From: Pseudolactococcus insecticola
GTDB taxonomy: Bacteria; Bacillota; Bacilli; Lactobacillales; Streptococcaceae
DNA length: 64,000 bases
Assembly: GCF_011170065.1 (NCBI RefSeq)
Contig: NZ_BLLH01000001.1
Coordinates: 186,001 to 250,000, forward strand
Direction: 5' to 3'
Under the pieces are notes generated by a model. That model had not been told where the DNA came from. It saw only the letters and a list, made by a program, of their open reading frames with translations, and did not search any database. The position numbers and the translations under genes were made by a program. Position 1 is the first letter of the stretch. Each line of letters starts with the position of its first letter. Shown piece by piece: positions 9,184 through 17,965 of this stretch.

Positions 9184-10353
9184 ATGACTAAAAATGAAAA
9201 AGAAAAAATAGATACGTTGGTTGTAACAGGGATTTCTGCCCATGATAATCCTGAAAACGCTGTTGTGCCTCCGATTTATCTGACAACGACTTATGCGCAG
9301 GCAAATATCGATGAATTGGGTAATTTCCAGTATTCTCGTGCCCACAATCCGACGCGAACGCAGCTAGAAAAATTGCTTGCAAAGATTGAAAATGCGGATG
9401 CAGCCTATACATTTTCATCAGGTATGGCAGCTATTTCGAGCTTTTTTAGCCTCTTCTCACCAGGAGACAAGATTCTACTTAATAGTAATATCTACGGCGG
9501 CACCTACTCGTTTATCAGGCAATATCTCAAACAATATCAAATCGAATACGATTTAATTGACGATTTGAATGAAATATCAGATAATGAATTTAGTGATACA
9601 GTCAAAGGTATTTTTATTGAAACGCCCTCAAATCCGCTCTTGCGTGTGACAGACATTGCGAAAATCTCTGCTTTAGCCCACAAACACGGGGCGATAGTTG
9701 CTGTTGACAATACTTTTCTGACACCTTACTATCAAGAACCACTCACACTCGGTGCTGACTTGGTGATTTATTCTGCAACCAAGTATTTTAGTGGTCATGC
9801 TGATGTGATTGCAGGGTTTGTTGCAACAAATGACGCAACACTTGCGCAAAAAATCCAGTTTTTCCAGATCAATCAAGGGGCGATTTTGGCACCATTTGAT
9901 GCCTACTCGCTGATTCGTGGTATTAAAACGTTGTCGGTCAGACTGGATCGCCAAGAAGAAAACACACTCGCCATCATTGATTTTTTGAAAAATCACAGCG
10001 CAGCAAAACGTGTCTACTATGCAGGAAGCCATTCTCGCTTAGAAGCTGATATTCAAGAGTCTCAGTCGTCTGGCATCGGTGCCGTGATTTCGTTTGATTT
10101 AGCTGATAATTACGACCTCAAAACATTTTTGAAGGCGCTGAAACGATTTGATTTGGCGGCGAGTTTAGGTGGCGTTGAAAGTCTGATAGAGCACGTGACG
10201 ACGATGAGTCACAAACCATTTGACGACAAGTTGTTGGCGCGCATCGGGATTACAGATCGCCTATTGCGCCTAGCAGTTGGAATCGAAAACAAAGCTGATT
10301 TGATTGCGGACTTGCAAAATGCCTTTGACAAATCCAAAAAGGAGGCCTTATGA
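9184..10353 (+). CDS. PLP-dependent trans-sulfuration enzyme (cystathionine gamma-synthase / lyase type)
   Basis: A 389-residue Cys/Met metabolism PLP enzyme. Visible motifs are YSRAHNPTR near the N-terminus, SSGMAAI, EEPSNP-like ETPSNPLL, the cofactor Asp in AVDNTF, and the PLP lysine in YSATKYFSGHADVIAG. It could act as cystathionine gamma-synthase, beta/gamma-lyase or methionine gamma-lyase; sequence alone does not decide. A TATAAT box ends 6 bases before the ATG with no SD sequence, so the operon mRNA is probably leaderless. It heads a tightly coupled operon (4-base overlap with the next gene). Confidence 0.88.
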   Translation: MTKNEKEKIDTLVVTGISAHDNPENAVVPPIYLTTTYAQANIDELGNFQYSRAHNPTRTQLEKLLAKIENADAAYTFSSGMAAISSFFSLFSPGDKILLNSNIYGGTYSFIRQYLKQYQIEYDLIDDLNEISDNEFSDTVKGIFIETPSNPLLRVTDIAKISALAHKHGAIVAVDNTFLTPYYQEPLTLGADLVIYSATKYFSGHADVIAGFVATNDATLAQKIQFFQINQGAILAPFDAYSLIRGIKTLSVRLDRQEENTLAIIDFLKNHSAAKRVYYAGSHSRLEADIQESQSSGIGAVISFDLADNYDLKTFLKALKRFDLAASLGGVESLIEHVTTMSHKPFDDKLLARIGITDRLLRLAVGIENKADLIADLQNAFDKSKKEAL

Positions 10354-11492
10354 CAACACCCGAACACTATGACGAATTAGTCAAAATCCGCCATTATATC
10401 CACGAAAATCCTGAGCTTTCAGGACAAGAATTCAAGACAACAGAATTTCTTAAAAATTATCTAGAAAATCTCGATATCCAAATCCTGAAAACAGGTCTAA
10501 AAACAGGTCTTGTTGCACAGATTGGCTCAGGAAATCCAGTTATCGCCTTGCGAGCTGATATTGATGCACTGCCTATTTTTGAAAATACAGGCCTTGAGTT
10601 TGCTTCTAAAAATGCTGGGGTCATGCATGCCTGTGGCCATGATTTACACCAGACAAGTCTACTTGGTGCAGCAAAAATTCTCAAAAGTCGAGAAAGTGAG
10701 CTCAAAGGCACGATTAAACTTATTTTCCAACATGCCGAAGAAGGGCATTTTGGTGCAAATGACGTCCTTGAGACAGGGATTTTGGCTGACGTTTTGGCGA
10801 TTATTGGTTATCATAATATGCCGACTTTACCCGTTGGTCAGATTGGCATTCGAGAAAAAGGCATCATGGCCGCAGTTGATCAGTTTTATGTGACGGTTAA
10901 AGGGACAGGGTCACACGCCGCTTACCCGCATGAGGGGGCTGATAGCATCGTTGCAACGTCAGCTATCATCACAGGGCTGCAGCAGCTTGTTGCGAGGAAC
11001 ATCGACCCGCAACATGCGGTAGTGGTTTCTGTGACCCATGTTGAAGCAGGAAACACGTGGAATGTCCTACCTGATGATGCGATTTTTGAAGGCACGATCA
11101 GAACATTTGACAAATCTGACCGCGAGTTAGCAAAAAAACGCTTTTATGAGGTTGTTGAAAATGTTGCCAAGGCCTATGGTGTCTCGGTAAAGATTAAGTG
11201 GATTCTAGGACCAAATGTGACGTATAACGACCCAGAATTATCAGATTTTATCTACACTGAGACAGCCAAATGGCACGAGGATGTCGTGATTCCTGAGCCG
11301 TCCAATGCGGGTGAGGATTTTGCGACTTATCAAGAGAAGATTCCTGGTGTTTTTGCCTTTATCGGCAGTAACTCTCCAGGGAGTCCAGGCCTACATTTTT
11401 CAGACATGACCGTGAAAGATGAAACTATTCCAGTTGCAGTTGACTATTATGTCAATAACGCACTTGCACTATTAGAAAGACTAGGAAAATGA
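10350..11492 (+). CDS. M20-family metal-dependent amidohydrolase
   Basis: A 380-residue M20D peptidase/amidohydrolase of the hippurate hydrolase, N-acyl-amino-acid deacylase type. Metal ligands are seen in MHACGHDLHQT, the catalytic glutamate in QHAEEGHFGA, and the C-terminal metal-binding histidine in SPGLHFSD. Enzymes of this type release amino acids from N-acyl conjugates; next to a sulfur amino acid lyase, deacylation of an N-acyl-cysteine or a cysteine conjugate is a reasonable inference, not proven. It starts with ATGA overlap to the lyase and has GGAGG upstream. Confidence 0.85.
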   Translation: MTTPEHYDELVKIRHYIHENPELSGQEFKTTEFLKNYLENLDIQILKTGLKTGLVAQIGSGNPVIALRADIDALPIFENTGLEFASKNAGVMHACGHDLHQTSLLGAAKILKSRESELKGTIKLIFQHAEEGHFGANDVLETGILADVLAIIGYHNMPTLPVGQIGIREKGIMAAVDQFYVTVKGTGSHAAYPHEGADSIVATSAIITGLQQLVARNIDPQHAVVVSVTHVEAGNTWNVLPDDAIFEGTIRTFDKSDRELAKKRFYEVVENVAKAYGVSVKIKWILGPNVTYNDPELSDFIYTETAKWHEDVVIPEPSNAGEDFATYQEKIPGVFAFIGSNSPGSPGLHFSDMTVKDETIPVAVDYYVNNALALLERLGK

Positions 11493-12541
11493 CAGAAGAT
11501 AAATCAAAACTACATGATATAGACGGTAATTTTAAAACTGAGCAAGATTTTACGACTAAAAAATCTGTAGAAGTTGCAGCAAATGGCAGATTTGTCCGCC
11601 AGACAAATGAGTTTATTGCTACTTTTGGCGATGATATTGAAAATGGCGAATTGCCAGTAGAAGCAGGCAAATACCGACTTTTGTGGGCGCCTGTTTGTCC
11701 ATGGGCCCACCGCAGCGTCATTGTCCGCAAGATTTTGGGACTTGAAGATGTGATTTCGCTTGGGACAGCTGATCCGCTTCGGCCAAAGTTAGACCATATT
11801 GACTGGTCATTCACCCTTGATGAAGGCGACGTTGATCCTGTTTTAGGTATCAAGTACATCGGTGAGGTTTATGAAAATGCTGATCCAAACTATCTCACAG
11901 ATGGCAAGCGCCCAACAGTACCTGCACTTGTTGACATTGAGAGCAAGAAAGTCGTTGAAAATGACTACCACAATCTGACCTATTACTTTGAGCGTGATTG
12001 GAAGAAATTCCATAAGAAAGGCGCACCAGACCTCTTCCCAGAAGACTTAGAACAGGATATTCGTGAGTTGAACGATATTGTCTTTCTAGAGGTGAATAAC
12101 GGTGTATATCGTGCAGGATTTGCACGCTCACAAGAGGCTTACGAAAAAGCTTATGATCGCCTTTTTGCGCGCCTTGATTGGTTAGAAGAACGCTTGTCAA
12201 AACGTCGTTATCTGCATGGCGATCGCTTAACGGATTCTGACGTGCGACTCTATACGACGCTGGCACGCTTTGATGTAGCTTACTACTCTGCTTTTAACTG
12301 TAACCGTAATCGCCTGATTGATTTTCCAAACCTGTGGGCCTATGCGCGAGATCTTTATCAAACCTATGGATTTGGTGATACGACAGATTTCGAAGCGATA
12401 AAAAAACACTACTTTTTATCAACGCATATTGATCCGACAGAAGACCATCAAAAAATATTGCCGAAGGGTCCTGAGTTATCAGTATGGACAAACTGGAATG
12501 AACCGCATGGCCGTGACAAGATTGACTTTGAGATAAAATAA
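11489..12541 (+). CDS. Glutathionyl-hydroquinone reductase (Xi-class glutathione transferase)
   Basis: Removes glutathione from glutathionyl-hydroquinones, releasing the hydroquinone and oxidised glutathione. The 350-residue length, catalytic Cys70 in the motif CPWAHR, the RPTVPALVD cis-proline region and the large C-terminal helical domain fit the family (YqjG/ECM4). The gene overlaps the amidohydrolase by 4 bases, so all three are one operon dealing with sulfur or thiol conjugates. The family is best known from proteobacteria, actinobacteria and fungi but occurs in lactic acid bacteria that import glutathione. Confidence 0.88.
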   Translation: MTEDKSKLHDIDGNFKTEQDFTTKKSVEVAANGRFVRQTNEFIATFGDDIENGELPVEAGKYRLLWAPVCPWAHRSVIVRKILGLEDVISLGTADPLRPKLDHIDWSFTLDEGDVDPVLGIKYIGEVYENADPNYLTDGKRPTVPALVDIESKKVVENDYHNLTYYFERDWKKFHKKGAPDLFPEDLEQDIRELNDIVFLEVNNGVYRAGFARSQEAYEKAYDRLFARLDWLEERLSKRRYLHGDRLTDSDVRLYTTLARFDVAYYSAFNCNRNRLIDFPNLWAYARDLYQTYGFGDTTDFEAIKKHYFLSTHIDPTEDHQKILPKGPELSVWTNWNEPHGRDKIDFEIK

Positions 12542-12549
12542 AATAACAA

Positions 12550-12577
12550 AACGCTTTCGGGGGGGGGCGTTTTTTTA
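12550..12577 (+). terminator. Terminator with a G9 run
   Basis: AAAACGC ... GCGTTTTTTT hairpin after the thiol operon; the loop side contains nine consecutive G (12559-12567). Confidence 0.75.
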
Positions 12578-12586
12578 CGCAATATA

Positions 12587-12615
12587 TAGACAAAAATAAC
12601 ATCCTATGATATAAT
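12587..12615 (+). promoter_or_regulatory. Promoter of the wall-polymer locus
   Basis: TAGACA (12587-12592) and extended -10 TGATATAAT (TATAAT 12610-12615) with 17 bases between them, upstream of tagH. It is the only strong promoter I see before the tagH-tagG gene run. Confidence 0.6.
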
Positions 12616-12665
12616 TTAGAAAACAGATTAAAAATTTTTGAAGCATGAAATATATAGGAAAAAAT

Positions 12666-14369
12666 ATGACTGACCATCGCAGAAGTAGACGCACTAGAAA
12701 GCCACTTGCAAAATCAACAACATCGGCAAAAAATACCGAAAAAGTTGATTTAAATGTTGCAAAAGTAAGTGAAATAGCAGAAGTCGAAACAGACCAGTTA
12801 GTAAAACAAGCAACGGATAAAAACTTAAAAGTCAGAGCCAGTTTAATCTCGAAAAAATTTGAGCTCTCACAAAACGAGAAATTTAAAGAAGTATTTGGAA
12901 TAGGAAAAGATAGCCGAGAAATCAAGGATTTCTGGGCACTTCGTAATATCAATTTTGATGTCTATGATGGTGAAGCCGTAGGGATTGTTGGGCTCAACGG
13001 CTCAGGCAAATCAACGCTACTCAATATCATCGATAAAAGTCTTTCAGCAACAACGGGAGAGCTTGCAATCAATGGTGAAGTTTCTTATATTGCCATAGGT
13101 GCTGGCCTCAAAGCAGGCCTAACTGGACGGGATAATATCCGCCTCAAAGGCACCATGATGGGGATGACCAAACAAGAAATAAACGAAAAAATGGAGGAAA
13201 TCATCTCGTTTTCTGAGCTGGGTCCTTTTATTGATCGACAAGTTAAGGATTACTCGTCAGGGATGCGCTCAAAACTCGCCTTTTCTATTGCGGTTAATCA
13301 AGATCCAGATATTCTCATCATCGATGAAGCCTTGTCAGTAGGGGATTCTACCTTTGCTGCTAAATCCGCTAAAAAGATGTTCGAATTCAGAGAACGAGGC
13401 AAAACGATTTTCGTAGTCAGCCATAATGCTAGTCAGATTCAAAAATGGACAGATAAAGTTATTTGGTTGCATTACGGAGAAGTCAAGGAGTACGGTCCGA
13501 CAAAGGACGTGCTGCCTAAATATCAAACTTTTGTCAACTGGTTCAATCGACTCTCAAAAGAACAACAAGAACAGTATAAACTAGACCGTAGACAAGAACA
13601 GCTTGACTACTCTGTTGAAGCGCTCAAACAAGAAGTAGTCGATAATTCGAGCGAAATACTTGGTCAAGAGTCACTCGAGATTATTGATGAAACAATTGCA
13701 AAAAGTAAAAACAGAGCGAAATTATCATGGCTGAGTAAGTGTATTATGGCGATATGCTTTGTATTTATGATGTTTACACTAGGCGTTTCGGTTAAAGGCG
13801 GAGGCCTAAATAACGCATCTAGTCCGAAACCATCAAAAATAGGTGCGCCAAAATCAGCACCAAGTACAAGTAGTAGCCAAAAATCAACAGCAAATTCAAG
13901 CCAAAAAAGCACAGCATCAACAAGTAAAAAAAGTAGCTCAAAAGCGATAGAAACGTTTGACTATGTCGTCCAGGACGGTGACACAGTTAGTGGAATTGCA
14001 GCAGCTTACGGCATTTCAAGTGACGAGATATTGAAACTTAATCCAAAACTAGACCCAACTCTCATCACAGTAGGTATGACATTGAAATTACCAAAATCTG
14101 TCGAAGGAAAAGCAAGTACAGTAGCAGATGATGCAGCGTCAGATACGACAACTGCTGACGACACGACAACAGATACGGTAACAACTGACGATACAACACA
14201 GACTGATAGTGGCTACACAGATGATACTTATGTTCCCGCACCGTCTTATCAAGCACCGTCTACTGATGCACCAGCTCCTGAGGTACCAACAGCATCAGCG
14301 GAAACACCAGCAGTAGAGACACCGTCGGTAGAAGATCCAACAGTAGAAACACCAGAAGTATCACAATAA
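12666..14369 (+). CDS. tagH: Polymer-export ABC ATPase TagH with membrane anchor and extracellular LysM domain
   Basis: ATPase of a TagGH-type exporter for lipid-linked wall polymer. After a basic N-terminus, the ATPase domain carries Walker A GLNGSGKS (about residues 109-116), signature YSSGMRSKLAF and Walker B ILIIDEALSVGD. A single membrane segment (about 354-376) leads to a Ser/Thr-rich linker and one LysM repeat (about 430-480, VVQDGDTVSGIAAAYGISSDEI), then a Thr/Pro/Glu-rich tail. The LysM would bind peptidoglycan outside the membrane. An alternative start at 12645 exists; 12666 is closer to AGGA. First gene of the locus. Confidence 0.88.
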   Translation: MTDHRRSRRTRKPLAKSTTSAKNTEKVDLNVAKVSEIAEVETDQLVKQATDKNLKVRASLISKKFELSQNEKFKEVFGIGKDSREIKDFWALRNINFDVYDGEAVGIVGLNGSGKSTLLNIIDKSLSATTGELAINGEVSYIAIGAGLKAGLTGRDNIRLKGTMMGMTKQEINEKMEEIISFSELGPFIDRQVKDYSSGMRSKLAFSIAVNQDPDILIIDEALSVGDSTFAAKSAKKMFEFRERGKTIFVVSHNASQIQKWTDKVIWLHYGEVKEYGPTKDVLPKYQTFVNWFNRLSKEQQEQYKLDRRQEQLDYSVEALKQEVVDNSSEILGQESLEIIDETIAKSKNRAKLSWLSKCIMAICFVFMMFTLGVSVKGGGLNNASSPKPSKIGAPKSAPSTSSSQKSTANSSQKSTASTSKKSSSKAIETFDYVVQDGDTVSGIAAAYGISSDEILKLNPKLDPTLITVGMTLKLPKSVEGKASTVADDAASDTTTADDTTTDTVTTDDTTQTDSGYTDDTYVPAPSYQAPSTDAPAPEVPTASAETPAVETPSVEDPTVETPEVSQ

Positions 14370-14387
14370 TCCTGAAATGAGATAGAA

Positions 14388-15197
14388 ATGAAAGAAGTAT
14401 TTCGATATATTCAAGAGCAGATAAAATATCTGCCGCTTATCTTACGAATGAGTAAGTATGATACAAAAAATAGTTATCAAAGCTTTACTTTGGGTAGGAT
14501 CTGGCAATACGCCAACCCGATTGTCAGGGCAACCCTATACTATATTTTATTTGGTTTGATATTTAAGCGGAGTTTAGGAGCAACTATGGTGCCCTACTTA
14601 CCATGGATGTTAGTTGGTATGGCGACATGGGGATTGACAAACGGGACTGTACTTCAGAGTATGAACAGCATTGTTAGTCAACTTAATCTTTCAAATGCAT
14701 TTAGATTTTCAGTCAGTATTTCACCGAGCATTACCTTTGTTAGTAATATCATTGAATTTTTTGTCATCTCTACTGTTGCGGTCGGTATCGGCATGCTAAG
14801 CGGCTATGGTCCAAGTATTTATTGGATTCAATTAATCTATTACTTTTTTGCTATCATAGCATTCACACTTAGCTATAGTCTTTTTACAGCAACTTTGACG
14901 ACAATCTTTAGAGATTACTCTCAAATCGTTAGAAGTGTTGCTAGAATCGGGATGTTCATCTCAGGCGTTATGATGAATGTACAATCGCCTGGTGTTCCAA
15001 ACGTAGTTAGACGAGTCATTATGTTAAATCCGTTTTATTACTTGAATGAAGGGATGAGAAATGCCCTGTTCTCACAAGCCTGGTTCTACGAAGATAAGAC
15101 ATCTGCTCTGTTTTTCTGGGCGTTGACACTGTTTGTTCTATTTTCAGGGACACATCTGTTTTATAAGCATCAAGAATCTTTACGAGATTATCTATAA
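14388..15197 (+). CDS. tagG: Polymer-export ABC permease TagG
   Basis: A 269-residue ABC-2 type membrane protein with about six hydrophobic segments and the family pattern near the N-terminus (SFTLGRIWQYANPIVRATLYYILFG split over two segments), and NPFYYLNEGMRNALF in the C-terminal half. It pairs with TagH 18 bases upstream to flip a completed lipid-linked polymer across the membrane. Length and order (here H before G) match wall teichoic acid or polysaccharide exporters. Confidence 0.9.
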   Translation: MKEVFRYIQEQIKYLPLILRMSKYDTKNSYQSFTLGRIWQYANPIVRATLYYILFGLIFKRSLGATMVPYLPWMLVGMATWGLTNGTVLQSMNSIVSQLNLSNAFRFSVSISPSITFVSNIIEFFVISTVAVGIGMLSGYGPSIYWIQLIYYFFAIIAFTLSYSLFTATLTTIFRDYSQIVRSVARIGMFISGVMMNVQSPGVPNVVRRVIMLNPFYYLNEGMRNALFSQAWFYEDKTSALFFWALTLFVLFSGTHLFYKHQESLRDYL

Positions 15198-15207
15198 GGG
15201 AGTCTGT

Positions 15208-15660
15208 ATGACTGATAAAGAGACGCTATTTACAAAACTAAAAGGTGTGGGGAGTCCCCTTTTTTTGCTAAATATGACAAATGATGCCAGAAAATTTCTA
15301 AATCAACATCAAGTTGATTTTCCACAGACAAATGATTTTGATAGGGTCTATCTGATTGTATCAGATCAAGCGTTTGAAGTCTACGAAGGCGGCGTATCAC
15401 CACTTGAAGTGGCACCTGAAAAAGGTAGCCTCATCCGCTTAACACAAGAATCGCTTGAAAAAATAGTAAAAAAAATAGATCTTAACATAAAATTGAGCGA
15501 AATAGTTAATCACGATGAACTGACGCAGTTATTGAATGAACTAAAAAAAGGGAAGTCAATCAAGCAGTATAAAAAAATACTCTCAGCAATTGACAATTCT
15601 TTTGAAACAAATTTGAAAATGGGTGATTTTTTCAAAATCGCAATCAAACAATTAGGATGA
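15208..15660 (+). CDS. Uncharacterised 150-residue cytoplasmic protein in the tag locus
   Basis: I do not recognise this protein. It has no signal peptide or membrane segment. The middle carries short hydrophobic strands (VYLIVSDQAFEVYEGGV) and the C-terminal half is lysine-rich and helical. The start at 15208 is chosen because AAGGGAG precedes it; a longer frame begins inside tagG. It lies between the exporter and the first glycerophosphotransferase, and its end abuts the next start codons, so it is part of the same transcript and probably of the same pathway. Confidence 0.7.
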   Translation: MTDKETLFTKLKGVGSPLFLLNMTNDARKFLNQHQVDFPQTNDFDRVYLIVSDQAFEVYEGGVSPLEVAPEKGSLIRLTQESLEKIVKKIDLNIKLSEIVNHDELTQLLNELKKGKSIKQYKKILSAIDNSFETNLKMGDFFKIAIKQLG

Positions 15661-15665
15661 TGATG

Positions 15666-16844
15666 ATGAAACGCATAGCATATTTTAAAAGAAAGGTTGT
15701 ACTGGTAGTGATACCGCTTCTTTTGTATGTCATGCATTTTTTTGTTAAAACAGATGATCAACTTGTCTTGTTTTCATCGTTCAATGGTAAAGGCTATCTA
15801 GACAATCCTAAAGCTATTTTCGAAGCTATGCAAAGCAATCCCGAGCACAAGAACTATCAGCTTGTTTGGGGGATGAAAAAGCTTGAACATATCAAGGGTG
15901 CAAAGGTCGTCAAGCAACGTTCACTCGCTTATTTTTACTATCTAGTTAAGGCAAAATACTGGGTATTCAACGCCAAAATGCCTGAATATTATGTCAAAAA
16001 AGACGATCAGATTTACCTGCAAACTTGGCACGGTACACCGTTGAAAAGATTGGCGCATGATATGACAGATACTGGCATCACTTACTACCGTAGCCAACAG
16101 TCCTATCAGCAAATGCTTGCCTCATATGACAAAGACAGTCAGCTGTGGGACTATCTGGTATCACCAAATTCATTTTCAACAGAAGTGTTCAGCTCAGCTT
16201 TTCAGGTCCCTAAAGAAAAGCTGATTGAAACAGGTTATCCTAGAAATGATGTCCTAAGTCAGGCGGATGATAAATCAAAAAAAGACATCAGAGAAAAGTA
16301 TCGTATGCCACAAGAAAAGACAGTTATCTTGTATGCGCCCACTTGGCGGGATAACGACTATGGTCTGACGGGGTATACATTTAAGCTAGAAGTAGACTTC
16401 CATAAATGGCAAAAGCAGCTTGGTGACGGCTATCTCATCGTTTTCAAACCGCATTATTTGATTTCAAATCAGTTTGAAATCCCGTCAGATCTGACAGAGT
16501 TTGTGCAAACTTTGCCCGCTGATTCAGACATTAACGACGCCTATCTGATGAGTGATATGCTGATTACGGACTACTCAAGTGTGTTTTTTGATTATGCCAA
16601 TCTTAAGCAGCCTATCTATTTTTATATGTACGATATGGCAGCCTACCAAGATGAGTTACGAGGTTTCTACCTAGATGTCCCGTCAGATCTGCCCAATGAT
16701 ATCAGCCAGACAGAAGACGACTTACTGACAAAAATCACAACAGAAAAATTTGACTATGAGCGTTTAGCAGCGTTTAACCAACGATTCAACCAACTACAAG
16801 ATGGCAAAGCAAGTGAGAAGGTAATAAAGGAGGTATTCAGATGA
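15666..16844 (+). CDS. CDP-glycerol:glycerophosphate glycerophosphotransferase (TagB/TagF-like)
   Basis: Transfers glycerol phosphate (or another alditol phosphate) from a CDP donor to a lipid-linked primer or growing chain at the inner membrane face. Signature blocks are TWHGTPLKRL, APTWRDNDY, FKPHYLI and MLITDYSSVFFDYA, the last with the donor-binding serines. A hydrophobic N-terminal segment follows the basic start. Four consecutive ATG codons (15657-15666) overlap the previous gene's end; the last is used here, the exact one is uncertain. About 393 residues. It ends in an ATGA overlap with the next transferase. Confidence 0.88.
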   Translation: MKRIAYFKRKVVLVVIPLLLYVMHFFVKTDDQLVLFSSFNGKGYLDNPKAIFEAMQSNPEHKNYQLVWGMKKLEHIKGAKVVKQRSLAYFYYLVKAKYWVFNAKMPEYYVKKDDQIYLQTWHGTPLKRLAHDMTDTGITYYRSQQSYQQMLASYDKDSQLWDYLVSPNSFSTEVFSSAFQVPKEKLIETGYPRNDVLSQADDKSKKDIREKYRMPQEKTVILYAPTWRDNDYGLTGYTFKLEVDFHKWQKQLGDGYLIVFKPHYLISNQFEIPSDLTEFVQTLPADSDINDAYLMSDMLITDYSSVFFDYANLKQPIYFYMYDMAAYQDELRGFYLDVPSDLPNDISQTEDDLLTKITTEKFDYERLAAFNQRFNQLQDGKASEKVIKEVFR

Positions 16845-17950
16845 AAATTAAAAATTTAATTTTGACAATTATCTTGTCTATCTTTTACCCTTTTTCGCTG
16901 CTGCCAAAAGTCAAAAATGATCGGATTACATTCATTTCTCTTGAAAGTAGTAAGTTAACACGGGACTTCAAAATTATTAGTCAAGCACTTGAAAAATCTG
17001 GGAAATACGATCTTAAATATGACTTGTTTGAATACACACCGGGTATAAAAAATCAGCTTGCCTACGTCATCACTTGCATTAAACAACTTTTTGCCATAAA
17101 CAGCTCACACTTGGTATTACTGGATTTTAACAATTTTGTAGTTTCAAAGTTCAAACGAACAAATGGTGTCAAGGTGCTCCAACTCTGGCATGCAACAGGC
17201 GCTATAAAACAGTTTGGTAATAACGTCAAACGAGACTATAAGATACAAAATTATGACTATGCGATTGCAAACTCAGAGTTTTTTGTAGAAACGTTTGCCG
17301 AGGCCTTCAATGTCAAAAAAGAAAATGTTAAAATTACAGGGATTCCTGAGACGGATAAATTATTTGATAAAAAAAGGGTAAAGCAGAATGTAGCCTATAT
17401 GCTGAAAAAGTATCCTAAGATAAAAAACAAAACAATTGTAACTTATGCCCCAACTTTTCGTGGTCGGTTTGGCACAGGTTTTCGGGAAGTGGAGATTGAT
17501 TTAGATTTTATTCAAAAATCATTAGGAGAATCGTACGCAATTATTTACAAGCCCCATCCACTTATTTCTAACTCTAAATACCAAGATAATAAAAATATAT
17601 TCTATATGCAAGAAGAGTCAATCAAGAAAGTTTTTGCGGTAACAGATATTTTGGTTAGTGACTATTCTGCAATCGTCTATGATTACATGGTGACTCAAAA
17701 GCCTATTATTGCGTACGTGCCTGATTTGGCAGAATACTCAAATAGTCCAGGTCTGCTTTTTGATTATGAAAAATACTTTCCTGGAAGGATAACCGTGGAT
17801 AACCAAACGTTGATAGATGAGATAAGATTTGTAAGTAGAGATGCTGCACGGCAGAAAAAGTTGTATCACAACGTCTTCAAGTATAAAGATGGAAAATCTA
17901 CAAGACGTGTTATCAGATTAATCGAAAATATCATGGCTGATGCGCTGTGA
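16841..17950 (+). CDS. Second CDP-glycerol glycerophosphotransferase-like enzyme
   Basis: A 369-residue homologue of the preceding enzyme with the same landmarks: LWHATGAIKQFG, APTFRGRFG, YKPHPLI and ILVSDYSAIVYDYM. It also has an N-terminal hydrophobic segment. Two adjacent members suggest a division of labour, one priming (TagB-like) and one polymerising (TagF-like), or one using glycerol and the other a different CDP-alditol. AAGGAGG is upstream of the ATG inside the previous gene. Confidence 0.87.
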   Translation: MKIKNLILTIILSIFYPFSLLPKVKNDRITFISLESSKLTRDFKIISQALEKSGKYDLKYDLFEYTPGIKNQLAYVITCIKQLFAINSSHLVLLDFNNFVVSKFKRTNGVKVLQLWHATGAIKQFGNNVKRDYKIQNYDYAIANSEFFVETFAEAFNVKKENVKITGIPETDKLFDKKRVKQNVAYMLKKYPKIKNKTIVTYAPTFRGRFGTGFREVEIDLDFIQKSLGESYAIIYKPHPLISNSKYQDNKNIFYMQEESIKKVFAVTDILVSDYSAIVYDYMVTQKPIIAYVPDLAEYSNSPGLLFDYEKYFPGRITVDNQTLIDEIRFVSRDAARQKKLYHNVFKYKDGKSTRRVIRLIENIMADAL

Positions 17951-17965
17951 TTGGAGTAAAATAAC

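Noticed and set aside
12559-12567. G9 homopolymer as a phase-variation tract
   Set aside because: It lies in a terminator loop downstream of the operon, not in a gene or promoter spacer, so slippage would have little effect.
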